Source: G025836975 sp040391135 (GTDB lineage Bacteria; Pseudomonadota; Gammaproteobacteria; Burkholderiales; Burkholderiaceae_B). From it: DNA of 64,000 bases. The stretch covers positions 1-64,000 of the forward strand of contig JBEBYL010000011.1 of assembly GCA_040391135.1 (NCBI GenBank), given 5' to 3'. The translations under genes and the position numbers were made by a program. The notes beneath the pieces are model-generated. The model made no database searches. It was not told the origin of the DNA and saw only the letters and a program-made list of their open reading frames with translations. Below are positions 42,966 through 51,633 of the stretch, piece by piece (the stretch's first letter is position 1; every line of letters starts with the position of its first letter).

Positions 42966-43841
42966 TTAGATGAATCTGTTTTCAAGCACTCCCAGCCCGT
43001 CTATTTCTATGCGCACCACATCGTTGGGTTTCAGGTATTGCGGCGGAGTCAGGCCCATTCCGACGCCGGCGGGTGTGCCGGTGGCGATGATGTCGCCCGG
43101 CAACAAGGTGATGCCGCGCGAGCAGGTTTCGATAAGAGCGGGTATGTCGAAAATGAAGTCACGCGTATGGCCATCCTGGCGCGGCTCGCCATTGACCCAG
43201 CAGCGCACCCGGGTGCTGGTGCCGTCCAGCTCGTCGGCGGTCACCACCCAGGGGCCCATGGGGCAAAACGTGTCGAAAGACTTGCCAAGATCCCACTGCT
43301 GATGGCGCATCTGGACATCCCGTGCCGTGACATCGTTGACGATGGTGTAGCCGAACACATGCTTCAGCGCATCGTCGCGGCTTATGTTCTTGCCGCCCGT
43401 GCCGATCACGACCGCCAGTTCGGCCTCGTAGTCGATCTGGCTGGACACGGCGCCGGGCAGCACGACATTGTCATTGGGCCCGACCACCGATTCGGGGAGC
43501 TTGGTGAAGACGATGGGCCATGCCGCCGGGTCGGCGTTGTTGGCCTTGAACACCGAACCGGACAGCTCTTTGGCATGCGCATGATAATTGCGCCCGACAC
43601 AGAAAATATTGCGCCGGGGCATGGGGATGGGGGCTATCAGCGTGACGGAGTCCATGGGCAGGCTGGGGCCGGACAGCCTGGAAAGGTCTGCGCCCTTGCC
43701 TGCCAGGTCGACCAGGGCAAGCACCCCTTTTTGCGCCTGTTCGATTGGGATGTCCAGCCGGGTGATGCCTGACCCGTCGGCCGATACCGAGCCCACGAAG
43801 CGCTCTGTGCTTTCCCCTTGTGTAAATGTTGCGAATCGCAT
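42966..43841 (-). CDS. fumarylacetoacetate hydrolase family enzyme
   Basis: A 291-residue FAH-fold hydrolase. Metal-binding and fold motifs include IDYEAELAVVIGTGGKN, VNDVTARDVQMRHQQW and the cap GDIIATGTPAGVGMG. Family members cleave or tautomerise 2,4-dioxo acids (fumarylpyruvate, 2-hydroxyhepta-dienedioate and similar). The start at 43841 has an AGGAAG site. It is followed by a Bug protein and faces a GntR/FadR regulator; the real substrate is unknown. Confidence 0.9.
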   Translation of the reverse strand: MRFATFTQGESTERFVGSVSADGSGITRLDIPIEQAQKGVLALVDLAGKGADLSRLSGPSLPMDSVTLIAPIPMPRRNIFCVGRNYHAHAKELSGSVFKANNADPAAWPIVFTKLPESVVGPNDNVVLPGAVSSQIDYEAELAVVIGTGGKNISRDDALKHVFGYTIVNDVTARDVQMRHQQWDLGKSFDTFCPMGPWVVTADELDGTSTRVRCWVNGEPRQDGHTRDFIFDIPALIETCSRGITLLPGDIIATGTPAGVGMGLTPPQYLKPNDVVRIEIDGLGVLENRFI

Positions 43842-43856
43842 TTTGCTTCCTGTATT

Positions 43857-43866
43857 ACCAATTGGT
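43857..43866. promoter_or_regulatory. first copy of palindromic GntR/FadR operator
   Basis: ACCAATTGGT, a perfect palindrome, placed 16 bp before the FAH start codon on the minus strand. An identical copy lies at 43961. Two sites flanking the divergent promoters fit repression by the adjacent FadR-type regulator. Confidence 0.7.
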
Positions 43867-43960
43867 TCTTGTTTGGATTTCCAAGCCATACGGACTTGAT
43901 GAAATGCATTCTAGAACCGAAATTGGACCCGCACAATAGGAAAAATGCATATCGTTATTG

Positions 43961-43970
43961 ACCAATTGGT
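43961..43970. promoter_or_regulatory. second copy of palindromic GntR/FadR operator
   Basis: ACCAATTGGT again, 104 bp from the first copy and 50 bp before the regulator start at 44020. Its place inside the upstream extension of the regulator's reading frame argues that the ATG at 43945 is not the real start. Confidence 0.7.
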
Positions 43971-44019
43971 ACCGTTTAAATATCATAACGGACTATGGAC
44001 AAGGAATTGGAATTGCGTC

Positions 44020-44724
44020 ATGGATGATCTGCTTTTGAGGCTAGGCACTCGTGCTGCGGGTGCCAAGGCGCTTGCCCGCTACGTGCTGGAAGAAATGGCG
44101 GCGGGCCGCCTGCGCGAGGGGGTCAAGCTGCCGCCGGAACGCGAACTCAGCCAGCGATTCAATACCTCGCGCGGCGCGGTGCGCCGCGTACTGGGGGAAC
44201 TGCGCCAGCAAGGCCTGATCACGCAAGCGGTGGGCAGCGGCACTTTTGCATCCGCCGCCGCGCACGGTCTTCAGGCCCCCGGCGGATCTCATGGGCCGGC
44301 GCTGGACACCAGTCCCGCCGAACTCATGGAGGCGCGCCTGCTTATCGAACCGCTGATGCCCGCCCTGATTGCCTTGAATGCAAGCGCCGCGGACTTCGCC
44401 CTCATGCAGGAATGCCTGGAAAAATCTGAAGCGGCTCAAACCATAGAAGAATTCGAGCACTGGGACGAGGCGCTGCACAGATCCTTTGCCCAGGCCACGC
44501 ATAACTCTTTCTTCCTGCACATCCTGGACCTGACGAACCGCGTGCGGGAACAGGGCGAGTGGGGCCGGCTCAAGCGCAACTCATTGACCGCCGAACGCCG
44601 GCGCCAATACGAGATGCAGCACCGGGGCATCGTGGAGGCGCTCAAGGACCGCGATGCGGCACAGGCCCGCGCATTACTGCTGGAACACCTGGAGCAGATC
44701 CAGCGCAATCTCTTCCAGGCCTGA
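44020..44724 (+). CDS. FadR/GntR-family transcriptional regulator
   Basis: A 234-residue regulator with N-terminal winged helix (KLPPERELSQRFNTSRGAVR) and a C-terminal all-helical FCD effector domain (MEARLLIEPLMPALI, metal-site histidines likely in ALHRSFAQATHN). It is divergent from the FAH-Bug pair, with two identical palindromes between. The ATG at 44020 was chosen because an upstream ATG at 43945 would place an operator inside the gene. The ligand is probably an acid made or used by the FAH enzyme. Confidence 0.88.
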   Translation: MDDLLLRLGTRAAGAKALARYVLEEMAAGRLREGVKLPPERELSQRFNTSRGAVRRVLGELRQQGLITQAVGSGTFASAAAHGLQAPGGSHGPALDTSPAELMEARLLIEPLMPALIALNASAADFALMQECLEKSEAAQTIEEFEHWDEALHRSFAQATHNSFFLHILDLTNRVREQGEWGRLKRNSLTAERRRQYEMQHRGIVEALKDRDAAQARALLLEHLEQIQRNLFQA

Positions 44725-44801
44725 TCCCCGCCGCCCTGCTGGTTTCAAGCTGGGCCATTTACGGCGGGCCAGCGCCGCCGTCCCCCATGTTGCCGGCCGG
44801 A

Positions 44802-45149
44802 TCAGCCCTGCCCATGGCCTTTTGCATGATTGATGGTGTCCAGCGCCAGCGTTGAATGGGCGTAGGCGCCGCCGGCCCGCATTTCCGCCGCGACCCAGAT
44901 GGCCTCCATGATCTCCTGTTCACTGGCGCCCTGCTTGACGGCAAGCTCGGTATGGCCCTTGATGCAATAGGGACACTGGGTGACGTGAGCCACAGCCACG
45001 GCAATAAGCTGCTTGGTCTTCTTGGGCAAGGCGCCTTCGGCGAATACAGCGGAGCTGAAGGCCTTGAACGCCGCTTGTATGTCGGGCGCCAGATCGGCCC
45101 TTTGCTTGGCAAGTTCTTTGGACATGACGGGGTACATCGACTGATCCAT
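44802..45149 (-). CDS. carboxymuconolactone decarboxylase-like / AhpD-like protein
   Basis: A 115-residue helical protein. The redox-active CPYC in AHVTQCPYCIKGHTE and the histidine three residues beyond match AhpD-type peroxidase motifs; the same fold serves decarboxylases. It is probably a cytosolic peroxide-reducing or related small enzyme. It is divergent from the flavin reductase gene at 45350. Confidence 0.88.
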   Translation of the reverse strand: MDQSMYPVMSKELAKQRADLAPDIQAAFKAFSSAVFAEGALPKKTKQLIAVAVAHVTQCPYCIKGHTELAVKQGASEQEIMEAIWVAAEMRAGGAYAHSTLALDTINHAKGHGQG

Positions 45150-45349
45150 GCTGTTTCTCCTGAAGTGAAAACAATGCCGCGCGAACCTTTTGCCACATCA
45201 TAGTCCTTCAGCATCCGGATCAATGCAAAACCCCTGCCGCCGACTCCCCGGACGCTTTTGGATGCCCGAAAAAGGTTGTGAACGGAGCCGGCTTGAATCA
45301 CACTATCCGGGCATCGCTTCCACTTCGTATATCCATACAGGAGATTGCC

Positions 45350-45898
45350 ATGAGTCAATACCAGATCGCCGTAGTCGTAGGCAGCCTTAGAAAAGATTCC
45401 TTCAACCGCAAGCTGGCCCAGGCGCTGACCCGCCTTGGACCGCCCGAATTTTCCTTCAAGCCCCTGGAGATCGGCGACCTGCCCCTGTACAACCAGGATG
45501 ACGACGGGAATCAGGCCGATTCCGTCAAGCGCCTGAAAGCCGAGATCACTGCGTCGCAGGGACTGCTGTTCGTCACGCCGGAATACAATCGCTCCATCCC
45601 GGGCGTACTAAAAAATGCCATCGATAACGCGTCACGCCCCTATGGCCAGAGCGCCTGGGCCGGCAAGCCCGCCGGCGTAATCGGCGTCTCGATCGGCGCC
45701 ATCGGCTCGGCGCTGGCGCAGCAGCACCTGCGCAATATCCTGGCCTATCTCGATGCCCCGACCATGGGCCAGCCCGAGGCGTTCATTCAGGCGAACGACA
45801 AGCTGTTCGATGAGGCCGGCAACATAGGCCCGGCCAGCAAGGATTTCCTGCAAGGCTGGATGGACCGCTATGTGGCGTGGGTGAAAAAGCACGCCTGA
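45350..45898 (+). CDS. NADPH-dependent FMN reductase (ChrR/YieF-like)
   Basis: A 182-residue flavodoxin-fold reductase. FMN-binding GSLRKDSFNRKLAQAL and the TPEYNRSIPGVLKNAID motif are conserved. Homologues reduce quinones, chromate or azo dyes with NAD(P)H. An AGGAG site lies before the ATG. A chromate transporter gene lies 900 bp away, which would fit a role in chromate tolerance, but that is inference. Confidence 0.9.
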   Translation: MSQYQIAVVVGSLRKDSFNRKLAQALTRLGPPEFSFKPLEIGDLPLYNQDDDGNQADSVKRLKAEITASQGLLFVTPEYNRSIPGVLKNAIDNASRPYGQSAWAGKPAGVIGVSIGAIGSALAQQHLRNILAYLDAPTMGQPEAFIQANDKLFDEAGNIGPASKDFLQGWMDRYVAWVKKHA

Positions 45899-45992
45899 CG
45901 CGCGCGAGGCGAATGGGGCGGTTGCGGCGATGCAAGCCGCCCGCCCATTACCGATCGGCTTGGTTTCTTCGGGATCGGCAATGGTGGGCGGG

Positions 45993-46289
45993 CTAGATTT
46001 GCTCGAAGCGCTCGAAGTATCGCTCGGTGAGCTCTTCGCGATGATTGACTTCGGCGACGCGAGCACCGGGCGGCCCCACATGCAGCCATGACAGCATGCG
46101 ATCGACCTGGTCATGCGGGCCTTGCAGCAACGCCTCCACCGAGCCATCTTCCAGATTTCGCACCCATCCCCTGACTCCCAGCAGGTGGGCCTGGCGGACC
46201 GTCGCGGCCCGAAAGCCCACGCCTTGCACCCGCCCTGTAATGGTCACGCCGATGGTTTCAGCGTGGCTGTCCTTGTAAAGCTTTTTCAT
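45993..46289 (-). CDS. acyP: acylphosphatase
   Basis: A 98-residue acylphosphatase with the GRVQGVGFR phosphate loop and the GWVRNLEDGSVEALLQG strand-loop. It hydrolyses acyl phosphates in the cytosol. The start at 46289 gives the usual length; the upstream open frame overlaps a cytochrome gene and is not needed. Confidence 0.93.
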   Translation of the reverse strand: MKKLYKDSHAETIGVTITGRVQGVGFRAATVRQAHLLGVRGWVRNLEDGSVEALLQGPHDQVDRMLSWLHVGPPGARVAEVNHREELTERYFERFEQI

Positions 46290-46357
46290 GATTTCCAGCG
46301 CACTGTGCGGAACCGTTGCCCAAGCCCCGCCTTGCTGCTTTGTTGAAAGAAAATGAA

Positions 46358-46693
46358 TTACTGCGGAGCCCCTTCCAGGACCCACTCGACGACCATCTTG
46401 ATGTCGGCGTCCGAAATGTTGGGATTAGGTGGCATGGGTATCGGGCCCCACACGCCGCTGCTGCCTTCCCTGATATGCTTGGCCAGCAATGCGGCTGCGT
46501 CGGCATCGCCTTTGTGCTTGGCGGCCACATCTTGATAGGCCGGTCCCACCAGCTTCTTGTCGACGGCATGGCAGGCCAGGCAAGCGTTTTTGCTAAGAAT
46601 TTCGTGAACTTTTGCAGGGTCGGAAGCGGCCTGCGCCAAGCCGCTACAGGCCGTCAATGCAACAAGCGCCGTCAATTTTCCAAGATTTTTCAT
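46358..46693 (-). CDS. periplasmic class I cytochrome c
   Basis: A 111-residue exported monohaem cytochrome similar to c-551. A signal peptide ends near GLAQAAS. Haem motif is CLACH (Cys38, Cys41, His42), and the sixth ligand is Met in WGPIPMPPNP. It carries electrons in the periplasm. It ends 68 bp before the acylphosphatase start, on the same strand, and is divergent from chrA. Confidence 0.92.
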   Translation of the reverse strand: MKNLGKLTALVALTACSGLAQAASDPAKVHEILSKNACLACHAVDKKLVGPAYQDVAAKHKGDADAAALLAKHIREGSSGVWGPIPMPPNPNISDADIKMVVEWVLEGAPQ

Positions 46694-46769
46694 CGCTACC
46701 CACCTCCAGATAAGCCAATCACGGCAACTCTGATTATTATGTCACGATCTATCCGACGCGTCCTTACAC

Positions 46770-47999
46770 ATGCCCGCTAACTCCGACCCCGCAACAGCAC
46801 GCCGATCCGCCCGAGACGCCTGGGAGGTCTTTCTGGTTTTCCTGCGATTGGGGCTTACGTCGTTTGGAGGGCCCGTCGCGCATCTGGGCTATTTCCGGGA
46901 CGAGTTCGTTACGCGCCGCCAATGGCTGGACGACCGCAATTACGCCGATCTGGTGGCTTTGTGCCAATTCCTGCCCGGCCCGGCCAGCAGCCAGACCGGC
47001 ATGGCCATAGGGCTGGCCCGGGCGGGCTATGCCGGCGCCTTCGCGGCATGGCTGGGCTTTACCCTGCCTTCCGCGGCGGCCATGATCCTGTTCGCGCTGG
47101 GCATGGCAAGTTGGGGAGACTTTGTTTCACCCGGCTTTCTGCATGGCTTGAAGATCGCCGCTGTGGCCGTGGTGGCGCAAGCGGTGTGGGGCATGGGCAG
47201 CAGGCTGTGTACCGACAGCTTGCGGATAGGACTGGCCATTGGCGCGGCCTGCCTGACCTTGCTGTGGCCGGGTTCCGCCGGGCAGATGGCAGCCATGGCG
47301 GTGGCGGCATCGTTGGGAATGCTGTGGTTCAAGCCGACGGACATACAGGCGCCAAGCGCGGGACACCTGAGTCTGCCCATCGGCCGAACCGCCGGACTGG
47401 CATGGCTGCTGCTGTTCGCGGCCCTATTGATAGGCCTGCCCATCGCCGCGCAAGCCACCGGCAATACCCTGCTGGCCATATTCGACGCGTTCTACCGCGC
47501 GGGGTCGCTGGTGTTCGGCGGCGGCCATGTACTGCTGCCCCTGTTGCAGGCCGAGGTCGTGCCCAAGGGCTGGGTATCCGATGCCACTTTTCTTGCCGGC
47601 TATGGCGCTGTCCAGGCCGTGCCGGGCCCCCTTTTCACGTTTGCCGGATTCCTGGGCGCCTCCATCGATACCGGCATCAACAGAGTGATAAGCGGAATAT
47701 GGAGCTTGGCCGCCATTTTCATTCCTTCCTTCCTGCTGGTATGCGGCGCCCTGCCGTTCTGGAATCAATTCCGGCAGAATCGCCGCATGCGCGCGGCGAT
47801 GGACGGGGTCAATGCCGGCGTCGTGGGATTGCTTCTTGCGGCCCTGTACCAGCCAGTATGGACCAGCGCCATCATGGCGCCGGCTGATTTCGGCCTGGGG
47901 CTGCTGGCTTTCGGCGCCCTGATGTATTTCCGGGTTCCGCCCTGGCTGGTGGTCGCGGCCAGCGGCCTGGCCGGCTGGCTGCTGGCCGCTCTGCTGTAA
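46770..47999 (+). CDS. chrA: chromate transporter ChrA
   Basis: A 409-residue membrane protein with two CHR domains. The first begins FLRLGLTSFGGPVAHLGYFR and the second near GSLVFGGGHVLLPLLQAEVV; both carry the FGGP/FGGG-type motif of the CHR superfamily. Length is normal for the two-domain class. It exports chromate from the cytoplasm using the proton gradient. It converges with the GH15 gene 5 bp away. Confidence 0.94.
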   Translation: MPANSDPATARRSARDAWEVFLVFLRLGLTSFGGPVAHLGYFRDEFVTRRQWLDDRNYADLVALCQFLPGPASSQTGMAIGLARAGYAGAFAAWLGFTLPSAAAMILFALGMASWGDFVSPGFLHGLKIAAVAVVAQAVWGMGSRLCTDSLRIGLAIGAACLTLLWPGSAGQMAAMAVAASLGMLWFKPTDIQAPSAGHLSLPIGRTAGLAWLLLFAALLIGLPIAAQATGNTLLAIFDAFYRAGSLVFGGGHVLLPLLQAEVVPKGWVSDATFLAGYGAVQAVPGPLFTFAGFLGASIDTGINRVISGIWSLAAIFIPSFLLVCGALPFWNQFRQNRRMRAAMDGVNAGVVGLLLAALYQPVWTSAIMAPADFGLGLLAFGALMYFRVPPWLVVAASGLAGWLLAALL

Positions 48000-48003
48000 G
48001 CCG

Positions 48004-49800
48004 TCAGGCGTGCGCCCGTTCCTGCGCCGGGGCCTGCACCCGATGCAGGTTCAGGGCCGTGTTGATGATGCCCACGTGGCTGAACGCCTGCGGAAAATTT
48101 CCCAGCATGCGGCGCTCATGAGGATCGTATTGCTCGGCCAGCAATCCCACATCGTTGCACAGGCTTGCCAGGCGTTCGAATAGCGCATGGGCGTCATCGT
48201 CCCGTCCCTGCAATACATAGACGTCGGCCAGCCAGAATGAGCAGACCAGGAAGGTCCCTTCGCCCGGCGGCAGGCCGTCAACGCCGTATTCGGTCTCGTA
48301 GCGCAGCAGCAGTCCATCGCGCATCAGGCGCTTCTCGATGGCGTCGACGGTGCCCAGCACGCGGGGATCGTCCGGCGGCAAAAACCCGGTCAGCGCAATA
48401 TGAAGCAGGCTGGCATCCAGGCATTTCGAGCCGTAGTATTGAACGAAGCTGCCCAGCTCCGGGTCATAGGCCTTGCGGCAGACTTCTTCCCGTATTTCGT
48501 CGGCCACGCGGCGGCAGTTTCTGGAGAAATCCCCCCCGTTTTCCAAGGTTCCGGCGACCGTGGCTATCCGATCGAATGCCACCCATGCCATCACCTTGGA
48601 ATGCGTGAAATGCTGCTGCTCGCCCCTGATTTCCCAGATACCCTCGTCAGGCTCGCGCCAGGCCTTTTCCAGGAAAGGCACGATGACTTCGGCGATGGCC
48701 TCGATGCGCCGGTGGCGCGGCAAGCCGCCCTTGATGGCCTGTGCCATGGCGTCGGCCACTTCGCCGTAGACGTCCAGCTGCGTCTGGGTGGCGGCCGCAT
48801 TGCCTATGCGCACCGGCTGGGAGTCTTCGTAGCCGCTAAGCCAGGGCAATTCGTATTCGGTCAGGCGGCGTTCCCCGCCCAAGCCGTACATGATCTGCAT
48901 TTGATTGGGGTTGCCGGCCACCGAACGGGTCAGCCAATCGCGCCATGCGTGGGCTTCGTCGAAGTAGCCCAGGCTCATGAAGGCCAGCAAGGTCATGGTG
49001 GCGTCGCGCAGCCAGCAATAACGATAGTCCCAGTTGCGCTTGCCGCCCAGCTTTTCAGGCAGCGAGGTCGTGGGCGCCGCCACGATGCCGCCCGTCGGAA
49101 GGTAGGTAAGCGCTTTCAGAGTGATCAGTGAACGCTTGACCAGATCCGTCCAGGGACCGACGTCGGGGCAGCGGCTGGAAAATTCATGCCAGAAGTATTC
49201 TGTTTTCGCCAGGGATGCTTCGGCATCGAAGCCTTCGGCAACCGGCTCGTGCGAGTGCTGGTGAGAAAGCGTGAATACCTTGCGTTCGCCTTCGGCCACG
49301 CTGAATCGAGCGGTGGAATGCTGAGCGCGCGCCTTGATGGGCGTCGGCGTGCGCAGAACCAGCATTTCGGGTCCGGCCACGGCGGTCAGGGTCAGCGGAT
49401 CGTGCCGTTCGACCCATGGTATGGTCCGCCCGTAGTCGAAGCGGATGACCAGGTCCATGTCGAAGGACACTCGTCCTTGTACGCCGACGACGATGCGGGT
49501 GATGCTGGAGTGGGTGAAGGTCGAAGGCATGAAGTCGATGAGGGTCGCGATGCCCTCATCGGTCTGGAATGTGGTTTCCAGGATCAGCGTCCCGTCGTGA
49601 TAACCGCGCTTGACGCTGCGCAAGGCCCCACTGGGTGCGATCTTCCATCGGCCGTTTTCGGGGGTTCCCAGCAAAGCGGCAAAGCATGCCGGCGCATCGA
49701 AGCGCGGAAAGCAGAGCCAGTCGATGGAACCTTCTTTGGATACCAGCGCCGCCGCGCGGCAATTGCCGAGTAAAGCGTAGTCTTCGATTTGGGCTGCCAT
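48004..49800 (-). CDS. GH15 family glucoamylase/trehalase-like enzyme
   Basis: A 598-residue glycoside hydrolase family 15 protein. The N-terminal domain has IEDYALLGNCRAAALVSKEG and IDWLCFPRFDAPACFAALLG. The catalytic (alpha/alpha)6 barrel contains NWDYRYCWLRDATMTLLAF. Family members cut alpha-glucosidic bonds, including trehalose. There is no signal peptide. The start at 49800 follows GGAGG. It lies near zwf and gnd, so released glucose could feed the pentose phosphate pathway. Confidence 0.9.
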   Translation of the reverse strand: MAAQIEDYALLGNCRAAALVSKEGSIDWLCFPRFDAPACFAALLGTPENGRWKIAPSGALRSVKRGYHDGTLILETTFQTDEGIATLIDFMPSTFTHSSITRIVVGVQGRVSFDMDLVIRFDYGRTIPWVERHDPLTLTAVAGPEMLVLRTPTPIKARAQHSTARFSVAEGERKVFTLSHQHSHEPVAEGFDAEASLAKTEYFWHEFSSRCPDVGPWTDLVKRSLITLKALTYLPTGGIVAAPTTSLPEKLGGKRNWDYRYCWLRDATMTLLAFMSLGYFDEAHAWRDWLTRSVAGNPNQMQIMYGLGGERRLTEYELPWLSGYEDSQPVRIGNAAATQTQLDVYGEVADAMAQAIKGGLPRHRRIEAIAEVIVPFLEKAWREPDEGIWEIRGEQQHFTHSKVMAWVAFDRIATVAGTLENGGDFSRNCRRVADEIREEVCRKAYDPELGSFVQYYGSKCLDASLLHIALTGFLPPDDPRVLGTVDAIEKRLMRDGLLLRYETEYGVDGLPPGEGTFLVCSFWLADVYVLQGRDDDAHALFERLASLCNDVGLLAEQYDPHERRMLGNFPQAFSHVGIINTALNLHRVQAPAQERAHA

Positions 49801-50012
49801 AGTCCTCCGTACCAAATAGGCCTCCACCTTGCGGTAGAGCTTGCTTAGTTACTGATGAAGTCATGTGCCTGCACTGTTCTTGATTTAAATCATGACGCGT
49901 TTCTGCCTGGCTTTTACTATAGACAATATAAGGCAGCCGCAGGTGTTGTGCCACCTGTGCGCCAAGTGTTATATAAATTCAACCCCCACAACAACTTCCT
50001 AAAGAGGCTCTC

Positions 50013-50438
50013 ATGAAAACCATACTCGTTCCTGTAGACGGTTCCGATTCGGCGGTTCGTGCGGTCAAGGCGGCCATCAAGGAGGCCGGCGAATCGAAGC
50101 AGGCAAGCATCCATTTGATCACTGTTCATCCGCCCATTGTGTCGGGCAATGTCAAGCGTTTCTTTTCCGCCGATGCCATCAACGATTACTATCAGGACGA
50201 AGGCCGCAATGCGCTGATGTCGGCCAAAGCGGTGCTGGACGAGGCGGGCGTGGCCTACCAGGAAAAGATAGAAGTCGGCCCTGTCGCGCAGACCATTGCC
50301 GATTATGCCAAGAAGAACCAATGCAGCCACATAATAATGGGCACGCGAGGCCTGGGCGCGGTTAGCGGCCTTGTGCTGGGTTCGATCACCATCAAAGTAC
50401 TCAGCCTGGTCGATATTCCGGTTACCTTGATCAAGTAA
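50013..50438 (+). CDS. universal stress protein
   Basis: A 141-residue UspA-family protein. It begins KTILVPVDGSDSAVRAVK and keeps the ATP-binding GTRGLGAVSGLVLGSI segment, so it is probably of the nucleotide-binding class. It stands alone between GH15 and the sugar dehydrogenase, converging with the latter 2 bp away. Confidence 0.93.
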   Translation: MKTILVPVDGSDSAVRAVKAAIKEAGESKQASIHLITVHPPIVSGNVKRFFSADAINDYYQDEGRNALMSAKAVLDEAGVAYQEKIEVGPVAQTIADYAKKNQCSHIIMGTRGLGAVSGLVLGSITIKVLSLVDIPVTLIK

Positions 50439-50440
50439 AT

Positions 50441-51616
50441 CTATTTGTTCAAGCCTATTTTCAAAAGCTTGCCATTCGATGCATCTGTCAGCGCATACAG
50501 GAATCCATCGGGGCCGACGCGCACATCGCGTATGCGCTCACCCCGGGATTCCAGCAATCGCTCTTCATGTACGATCTTGTCGCCATCGAGCTGCAAGCGT
50601 ATAAGGGCTTGCTCCTTCAGCGCTCCGATAAATACCGAATGCCGCCAGGCCGGAAAACGGTCGGCATCATAGAAAGCCATGCCCGATATGGCCGGAGAGG
50701 CCTTCCAGTAATAAACCGGCGGCTCCATGCCGGGAGCCGAGCTTCCTTTGGCTTCAGGTATGGCGAAACCCGAATAATTGATTCCATGGGTGACGATGGG
50801 CCAGCCATAGTTGCGTCCGGCCTGCGGGATGTTGATTTCGTCTCCGCCGCGCGGGCCATGCTCATGCGTCCATAGCCGGCCGGACCAGGGATTCAGCGCG
50901 GCCCCTTGCTGATTACGATGGCCGTAGGACCAGATTTCGGGACGCGCATGGTCTTTGCCGATAAACGGGTTGTCATCCGGCACGCTTCCATCAGGATGAA
51001 TGCGAACGATTTTTCCTTGCAGCTTGTCCAGATCCTGAGCGGTCGGCCGCTGGTTGTTTTCACCCAGCGCAATGAATAAATGCCCTTGCTTGTCGAAGAC
51101 CAGGCGGGAGCCAAAATGCTCGCCGGTGGACAGTTTGGGGACCTGCCTGAATATCACCGTGAAACCGGTCAACTCCCTTGCGTCGGGGGAAAGCACGCCA
51201 TAGCCCACCGCCGTACCGGCGCGGCGATCTTCGCCCTTTTCCGCATACGACAGATAAACGCGGCGGCTTTGGGGAAAATCGGGGGCCAGTGCGATATCGA
51301 GCAAGCCGCCCTGGGAACGGCTGTAGACGGCGGGAACGCCCTTGATAGGGGTGGACAGACCGGATTCGCGCCGCCACAGGCGCAGCGCACCCGGCCTCTC
51401 GGCAATCAACATGCCCTCGGTGTCCGGCAGGAAAACCAGAGACCAGGGATGGTCCAGTCCGGCCAGCAATTCATCCACGACTACGGCGCCCTTCTGGCCG
51501 CCATGCTCCCGCGCAGCGGCCTGTGCCGCCGCGGGCGGGACGGAGGCGATGAAGAGACAGGCGGCAAAGCCGATTCGGCATGCGGTGCGATACGGTCGTC
51601 GGCTCAGTGGATTCAT
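50441..51616 (-). CDS. PQQ-dependent soluble sugar dehydrogenase (aldose type)
   Basis: A 391-residue exported six-bladed beta-propeller of the YliI/GDH-B family. A signal peptide ends near VPPAAAQA. Typical blocks are GLDHPWSLVFLPD, GGLLDIALAPDFPQSR, GEHFGSRLVFDK and EIWSYGHRNQQGAAL (PQQ and catalytic region). It oxidises aldoses to lactones in the periplasm with PQQ. The cluster lacks pqq biosynthesis genes. It lies 17 bp after zwf on the same strand. Confidence 0.9.
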   Translation of the reverse strand: MNPLSRRPYRTACRIGFAACLFIASVPPAAAQAAAREHGGQKGAVVVDELLAGLDHPWSLVFLPDTEGMLIAERPGALRLWRRESGLSTPIKGVPAVYSRSQGGLLDIALAPDFPQSRRVYLSYAEKGEDRRAGTAVGYGVLSPDARELTGFTVIFRQVPKLSTGEHFGSRLVFDKQGHLFIALGENNQRPTAQDLDKLQGKIVRIHPDGSVPDDNPFIGKDHARPEIWSYGHRNQQGAALNPWSGRLWTHEHGPRGGDEINIPQAGRNYGWPIVTHGINYSGFAIPEAKGSSAPGMEPPVYYWKASPAISGMAFYDADRFPAWRHSVFIGALKEQALIRLQLDGDKIVHEERLLESRGERIRDVRVGPDGFLYALTDASNGKLLKIGLNK

Positions 51617-51633
51617 TTCTAGGCTCGCGGCTG

